DNA of 10,087 nt from an uncultured Rhodospirillaceae bacterium (lineage in GTDB: Bacteria; Pseudomonadota; Alphaproteobacteria; Rhodospirillales; Casp-alpha2). Under the pieces are notes generated by a model that was given only the letters and a program-made list of their open reading frames with translations, was not told the origin of the DNA and made no database searches. This document shows positions 7,303-10,087 of this stretch, piece after piece. Where the stretch lies: NCBI GenBank assembly GCA_913048145.1, contig CAJWVP010000079.1:1-10087 (forward strand), in the 5' to 3' direction. The stretch's first letter is position 1. Each line of letters opens with the position of its first letter. The translations under genes were made by a program, and so were the position numbers.

Positions 7303-7665
7303 TTATGTTTTCGATGACGCGTCCTCCTCGTCATCGACTACGTCAGCGCCATCGGGTGCCTGCTCGCCGTGCATCGGGTGAACGCCTGAGTAGGCGGCAG
7401 CCCGACAAAGCGCATGGCAGCTGGTCGGGCTGGTGAAAAGAATGAAAACCAGGATCATCGCCAACTTAGCCAGCACCAATGTCCAACCAGCCTGGAACGC
7501 GAGACCAAGAAAGATCAGACCGACCCCTACGGTATCAATGATGCCTGCAGCATGCATGCGACAGTAAACGTCAGGCAGGCGGATGAGCCCAATAGCGCCG
7601 ATGACGCAGAAAACGGAACCTGTGATAATCGCCATCCAACTCATCACATAGAGAATCATTTCCAT
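7303..7665 (-). CDS. mrpG: Na+/H+ antiporter subunit MrpG, 120 aa
   Basis: This is a three-helix membrane protein of the MnhG/PhaG family. The signatures are GLIRLPDVYCRMHAAGIIDTVG (26-47), a second helix around 48-60, and LAMILVFILFTSPTSCHALCRAA (68-90). The last 20 residues form a very acidic, probably disordered tail (GADVVDDEEDASSKT). The ATG at 7663-7665 shares one base with the mrpF stop (TAATG), and GAGG lies upstream. The open frame continues far upstream to 8019, but that part lies over mrpF in another frame and does not look like protein. MrpG belongs to the MrpE-F-G bundle at one end of the complex. Confidence 0.92.
   Translation of the reverse strand: MEMILYVMSWMAIITGSVFCVIGAIGLIRLPDVYCRMHAAGIIDTVGVGLIFLGLAFQAGWTLVLAKLAMILVFILFTSPTSCHALCRAAAYSGVHPMHGEQAPDGADVVDDEEDASSKT
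7313..7329 (-). promoter_or_regulatory. Shine-Dalgarno-like GAGGAGGA in front of the MbhD/MbhE-like gene
   Basis: On the minus strand GAGGAGGA (7322-7329) lies inside the acidic tail codons of mrpG. Its AGGAGG core is 4 bases from a GTC and 7 bases from an ATC codon in the frame of the next gene. No ATG, GTG or TTG is at this optimal distance. It points to the ancestral start position, although the GAG/GAC codons of the mrpG tail could produce it by chance. Confidence 0.4.
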
Positions 7666-7955
7666 TAGATGTCGCCTCGGTGGCGGTCGACGCCGGGATC
7701 CAGTTCCTTCAAGCCCACGTATTTTGTCACTGCAATGGTTCCAATGAAATTTATCAGAGCGTAGACGAGAGCCAGATCCAAGAACTCCGGCCGACCAACA
7801 AGGAACCCGTGAACGGCGATCAGTATGACCGTTAGCGTCCCAAAAGTGTTCAGTGCGAGAATCCGATCGTAGACCGTCGGACCTTTCACAGCCCGAATTA
7901 GAGCCAGCAACATGGAGACCAATACGGCAGCCGCAGCGGCGACGAACATGCTCAC
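7665..7955 (-). CDS. mrpF: Na+/H+ antiporter subunit MrpF, 96 aa
   Basis: This is a small three-helix protein of the MnhF/PhaF family with the motifs RAVKGPTVYDRILALNTFGT (21-40) and RPEFLDLALVYALINFIGTIAVTKY (55-79). The latter contains the conserved D60 at the start of the last helix. The usual length is 90-100 residues. The start is GTG at 7953-7955, overlapping the mrpE stop as GTGA. An ATG two codons later (7947-7949) is possible and would change only two residues. MrpF is needed for Mrp complex function and has been linked to bile-salt or Na+ efflux in some relatives; which applies here cannot be read from sequence. Confidence 0.92.
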   Translation of the reverse strand: MSMFVAAAAAVLVSMLLALIRAVKGPTVYDRILALNTFGTLTVILIAVHGFLVGRPEFLDLALVYALINFIGTIAVTKYVGLKELDPGVDRHRGDI

Positions 7956-8452
7956 CCCACACCCTCTGTGCCATGCTCCACATACCCCTCGAGGGCTGTG
8001 ACTCGCTTGTCCATATCACCGGACCCCAACCCGTCGGCGGAACCCTTAGTCAACGCATGAACCAGAAACATGTCGCCGTCCACATAAACAGTCACCGTGC
8101 CTGGCGTCAGGGTGATCGAATTGGCATATGTCACCCTACCCACGTCCGAGCGCTGCGATGCCGTGACCCGCATTGTTTTCGGCGCAATCGCGTTTTTCCC
8201 CTTAATTATCGCCAGCGCCACATCAATGTTCGCCTTTACGATCTCCCACATCAGCCATGGAAAGTAGATCAGCCCTTTGGCAGCCATATGAATGGGATGG
8301 CTCTCATGGTCGACCACGTCCATTCGATGCGCAATCCAGACGACGAGCACAATCGACGCAATTCCGAGAGCAAGGATCAAAGCTAGAAAATAGCCGGACA
8401 ACAGGAGCCAAAGCAGAACTAGCCCCGCAGTCAAAGCCAACGTGTGGATCAC
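7952..8452 (-). CDS. mrpE: Na+/H+ antiporter subunit MrpE, first gene of the operon, 166 aa
   Basis: This is a MnhE/PhaE family membrane protein. Hydrophobic segments lie at about 5-23 and 24-42, followed by a membrane-associated stretch (LIYFPWLMWEIVKANIDVALAII, 61-83). The soluble C-terminal part carries the family motif YANSITLTPGTVTVYVDGDMFLVHAL (109-134). The start is GTG at 8450-8452 with GAGGGGG 9 bases upstream; there is no better ATG. In Bacillus-type operons mrpE is the fifth gene, whereas here it leads, as mbhA does in Mbh clusters. It overlaps mrpF by 4 bases, so the ten genes that follow are very probably one transcript starting between here and 8562. Confidence 0.93.
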   Translation of the reverse strand: MIHTLALTAGLVLLWLLLSGYFLALILALGIASIVLVVWIAHRMDVVDHESHPIHMAAKGLIYFPWLMWEIVKANIDVALAIIKGKNAIAPKTMRVTASQRSDVGRVTYANSITLTPGTVTVYVDGDMFLVHALTKGSADGLGSGDMDKRVTALEGYVEHGTEGVG

Positions 8453-8562
8453 GTCTGAAAACCCCCTCTAAAAACCGTTCCTGCCCTGTCCACCCCTGAC
8501 CAACCAATGTTGGCTTGCGGAACACATTTGATATGGTGATTAGAATAAATCGTTGAAACAAA
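8453..8562. promoter_or_regulatory. Divergent intergenic region between the mrp operon and the DUF192 gene
   Basis: These 110 bases must hold the start signals of the minus-strand mrp operon and probably of the plus-strand DUF192 gene. On the plus strand TTGGCT (8510-8515), 16 bases, TATGGT (8532-8537) is a modest promoter match. I found no convincing pair on the minus strand. A perfect CCAAC/GTTGG dyad with a 4-base loop (8500-8513) could be an operator, but it is short. I see no known riboswitch fold. Confidence 0.35.
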
Positions 8563-9090
8563 GTGGCTAGCAAAAAGTTCATGATTTCCAGTGATGGGCC
8601 CTTATGCGGTTCCCAATTGTCCATATGGCGGATCATCCGAGTCTTCTGCATTTTTCTGATCTTCTTTTCGATACCCCTGACCCATGTTGCGGCCCAAGAT
8701 AGCACTGTGTTCCGCATGGATCGGATTACTATTGAAACTCGGTATTCGCGACGAATCTTTCAGGTCGAGATCGCCGAGACCGCCGCCCAACGTGCCCAGG
8801 GCCTTATGTGGCGCAAGCACCTGCCGATGGGCGCGGGCATGCTGTTCGACTTCAAAATCACAGGACCCGTAATCATGTGGATGAAGAACACTTATATCCC
8901 GCTCGACATTTTATTTATTACGGCAAAGGGCGTGATCCTCAACATTGCGCGAGAGACCCTGCCGCATTCGACCCGGCATATTTCTTCCACGGGTCCGGTG
9001 CGCGCGGTCCTGGAATTACCGGGTGGATCGGCCAAGCAATTCGGCATTCGCGCCGGCGATCGGGTTGACCATGCAATTTTTGACCCGTAG
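8563..9090 (+). CDS. Exported DUF192 family protein, 175 aa (169 aa from the first ATG)
   Basis: This is a DUF192 (PF02643) protein of unknown biochemical role. A hydrophobic signal segment at 23-39 ends in HVAA before Q45, so cleavage after A44 and export to the periplasm are likely. The DUF192 domain fills about 66-172 with its usual blocks: VEIAETAAQRAQGLMWR (68-84), GAGMLFDF (90-97), MWMKNTYIPLDILFI (105-119), GPVRAVLELPGGSA (144-157) and GIRAGDRVDH (161-170). The frame can start at GTG 8563 or ATG 8581. Neither has a strong ribosome binding site; the ATG gives a 169-residue protein with an intact signal peptide and is equally plausible. A DUF192 gene followed by tRNA-Pro and an NDUFS4-like gene is, as I recall, a neighbourhood common in Alphaproteobacteria. 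It is transcribed away from the mrp operon. Confidence 0.88.
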   Translation: MASKKFMISSDGPLCGSQLSIWRIIRVFCIFLIFFSIPLTHVAAQDSTVFRMDRITIETRYSRRIFQVEIAETAAQRAQGLMWRKHLPMGAGMLFDFKITGPVIMWMKNTYIPLDILFITAKGVILNIARETLPHSTRHISSTGPVRAVLELPGGSAKQFGIRAGDRVDHAIFDP

Positions 9091-9410
9091 GCCTCACATC
9101 ATGGTAGGTTGGACGACATGCTACTGAATATTGGATACATTACCGCATTGTTGCTCGTGATCTCTCCGGTTAACAAAAAGCACCTCAATACAGATGCTGT
9201 CGCCAAGTTGAACCTCATTCAGAAGACCACCATGCATGCATTACTTTGTATGATACGGCTAAACCACCAGCCACCAACAAACATGCCACGTTCGCAGTAA
9301 AACTGTCAGAAAAAGGGGAAGATCGACTTGGCTCGAGGTCGCATAAACAACTAGGTTTCTCTGATCCGGAAATATCCATTTACCATGGGCCTCTGTCTCT
9401 CAATTTGATG
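9091..9410. other. Intergenic stretch, no gene supported
   Basis: Open frames of 60-80 codons occur here (9109-9300 and 9246-9482), but they have weak or no ribosome binding sites and no recognisable protein pattern. The second one runs into the tRNA-Pro gene. No good intrinsic terminator was found behind the DUF192 gene. A CGGGT/ACCCG pair around 9060-9088 lies in its last codons and lacks a T-tract. Confidence 0.5.
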
Positions 9411-9439
9411 TTGCAAGGATCGCCTCAAAAGCCTAGAAA
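9411..9439 (+). promoter_or_regulatory. Candidate sigma-70-type promoter of tRNA-Pro
   Basis: TTGCAA (9411-9416) and TAGAAA (9434-9439) are separated by exactly 17 bases and end 20 bases before the tRNA. The bases after the -10 box (TCGGGC) are GC-rich, as in discriminators of stringently controlled stable-RNA promoters. It is probably also the promoter of the following NDUFS4-like gene and tRNA-Arg. Confidence 0.5.
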
Positions 9440-9459
9440 TCGGGCTCAAATCAAAACAT

Positions 9460-9536
9460 CGGGGAGTGGCGCAGCCTGGTAGCGCATCTGCTTTGGGAGC
9501 AGAGGGTCGCTGGTTCGAATCCAGTCTCCCCGACCA
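9460..9536 (+). tRNA. tRNA-Pro, anticodon TGG
   Basis: A full cloverleaf can be drawn. The acceptor arms CGGGGAG (9460-9466) and CTCCCCG (9526-9532) pair perfectly. The anticodon stem is TCTGC/GCAGA with loop TTTGGGA and anticodon TGG at 9494-9496, and the T-loop contains GGTTCGAATCC. The discriminator is A and CCA is encoded (9534-9536). It decodes CCN proline codons. Confidence 0.96.
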
Positions 9537-9566
9537 GTTTCAGCCCCCATGAGGCAGGAAAAGTTG

Positions 9567-9869
9567 ATGATGAGCGAGGCACGCATCTACCAACCCGCGA
9601 AGACCGCCATGCAATCGGGCCGCGCCAAGACTAATAGCTGGGTCCTGGAGTTTGAACCCACGGAAGCGCGTCGGGCCGACCCGTTAATGGGATGGATTTC
9701 GTCCGGGGATACACCTTGTCAGATAAAGCTCAAGTTCTCCAGCAAGGAGGAAGCCGTCGCCTACGCCGACCGTGAAGGCTTGAGCTATAACATTGCCGAA
9801 CCAAGACGCCGCAAGGTCAAAGGCAAAAGCTACGCCGACAATTTCAGTTCTCAGTTCCGATTCCAGTAA
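9567..9869 (+). CDS. NDUFS4-like (18-kDa) accessory subunit of respiratory complex I, 100 aa
   Basis: This is the ETC_C1_NDUFA4/NDUFS4 family (PF04800), an accessory subunit of NADH:ubiquinone oxidoreductase in Alphaproteobacteria and mitochondria, which binds the peripheral arm near the NADH-oxidising module. The blocks are ARIYQPAKTAMQSGRAKTNSWVLEFEP (5-31), DPLMGWISSGDT (38-49), KEEAVAYADREGLSY (60-74) and KSYADNF (87-93). ATG 9567 is chosen because AGGAA ends 6 bases before it and the family starts close to ARIY. ATG 9570 is also possible, while ATG 9549 would add six residues and start only 13 bases after the tRNA. It lies 30 bases behind tRNA-Pro and 27 bases before tRNA-Arg, so all three are probably on one transcript, with the mRNA ends shaped by tRNA processing. 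Confidence 0.92.
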   Translation: MMSEARIYQPAKTAMQSGRAKTNSWVLEFEPTEARRADPLMGWISSGDTPCQIKLKFSSKEEAVAYADREGLSYNIAEPRRRKVKGKSYADNFSSQFRFQ

Positions 9870-9896
9870 ATTCACCCCGGCGGGAACCGGAGCTGA

Positions 9897-9973
9897 GCGC
9901 CCGTAGCTCAACTGGATAGAGCAGCTGACTTCTAATCAGCAGGTTGGGGGTTCGAGTCCTCCCGGGCGCGCCA
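9897..9973 (+). tRNA. tRNA-Arg, anticodon TCT
   Basis: The cloverleaf is complete. The acceptor arms GCGCCCG (9897-9903) and CGGGCGC (9963-9969) pair perfectly. The anticodon stem is GCTGA/TCAGC with loop CTTCTAA and anticodon TCT at 9931-9933, and the T-arm is GGGGG-TTCGAGT-CCTCC. The discriminator is G and CCA is encoded (9971-9973). It decodes AGA/AGG arginine codons. Confidence 0.96.
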
Positions 9974-10026
9974 ATACTTTCAATGGGTTATAGATTTATC
10001 TTAGAATTTTTCTGACGCGTTTTTGT

Positions 10027-10076
10027 CAAAAGTAGACGTTTAGTAGACACAAAAGTCTCGTTCACAGCTACTTTGT
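10027..10076. repeat. Cluster of short direct and inverted repeats downstream of tRNA-Arg
   Basis: AGTAGAC occurs at 10031-10037 and 10042-10048, spaced by exactly 11 bases. AAAAGT occurs at 10028-10033 and 10051-10056. AGAC/GTCT forms a dyad at 10045-10058, and CTACTTTG (10068-10075) is the near inverse of CAAAAGTAG (10027-10035). Helically phased repeats beside a tRNA gene resemble arm-type binding sites of a tyrosine recombinase, but no integrase gene is visible in the window. Confidence 0.35.
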
Positions 10077-10087
10077 GGCCTTTTCAA

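Noticed and set aside
7666..8019. Long upstream extension of the mrpG reading frame
   Set aside because: It lies over mrpF and the end of mrpE in a different frame and has low-complexity, Arg/Ser/Gly-rich sequence. The ATG at 7665 fits the MrpG family start.
937..8452. A hydrogenase, sulfane reductase or formate-linked redox module within the antiporter operon
   Set aside because: All ten genes are membrane subunits. No NuoB/D-like or [NiFe] subunit with Cys motifs is present in any frame.
8500..8513. CCAAC/GTTGG dyad as a regulator operator
   Set aside because: Arms of five bases are common by chance and nothing else marks the site, so it is mentioned only within the intergenic entry.
9109..9482. 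Two overlapping open frames between the DUF192 gene and tRNA-Pro
   Set aside because: They have no recognisable protein pattern and poor ribosome binding sites, and one runs into the tRNA. They are probably chance frames.
9974..10030. Intrinsic terminator after tRNA-Arg
   Set aside because: T-runs are present, but the only preceding dyad (AGAT/ATCT) has four pairs and a two-base loop, too small to form a terminator hairpin.
1..10087. CRISPR array or insertion sequence
   Set aside because: No regularly spaced repeats of 20 bases or more, no transposase-like reading frame and no terminal inverted repeats were seen.

Overview
The window looks like a piece of an alphaproteobacterial genome, probably Rhodospirillales-like. 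The main reason is a gene for the 18-kDa NDUFS4-type complex I subunit, a family found in Alphaproteobacteria and mitochondria. It sits between tRNA-Pro and tRNA-Arg and next to a DUF192 gene. The genus cannot be read from the sequence.

Left edge (1-936): minus-strand fragments of two unrelated enzymes are joined. Positions 366-545 encode only the first 60 residues of an IlvD/Edd-family dehydratase. At a stretch of about 20 bases that reads sensibly in both genes (365-384), the sequence switches, out of frame, to the C-terminal part of an iron-sulfur (class I) fumarase, which runs off the left edge. Behind the dehydratase start is an untranslated stretch with several dyads. It ends in a very strong plus-strand ribosome binding site serving a six-codon reading frame. 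This segment looks like a divergent promoter region whose two genes have both been cut off, either by a real rearrangement or by an assembly chimera.

Centre (937-8452): one ten-gene minus-strand operon, with nearly every junction overlapping, encodes an Mrp-type cation/proton antiporter complex. In transcription order it is mrpE, mrpF, mrpG, a free-standing MbhD/MbhE-like protein (the C-terminal part of MrpA), mrpB, mrpC, then three MrpD/NuoN/NuoL-like antiporter subunits, with a small two-helix membrane protein between the second and third. There is no full-length MrpA and no hydrogenase or quinone-reductase module. The order is that of the Mrp half of archaeal Mbh/Mbs complexes, but it continues into extra antiporter subunits. 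All three keep the key membrane Glu and Lys residues. Exchange of Na+ (or another monovalent cation) for H+ is the family-based expectation; the ion and direction cannot be read from sequence.

Right part (8453-10087): a divergent intergenic region leads to a plus-strand exported DUF192 protein, then about 370 bases without a convincing gene, tRNA-Pro(UGG) with a good promoter, the NDUFS4-like gene, and tRNA-Arg(UCU). The last 110 bases carry dense short repeats that could be recombinase binding sites beside the tRNA.
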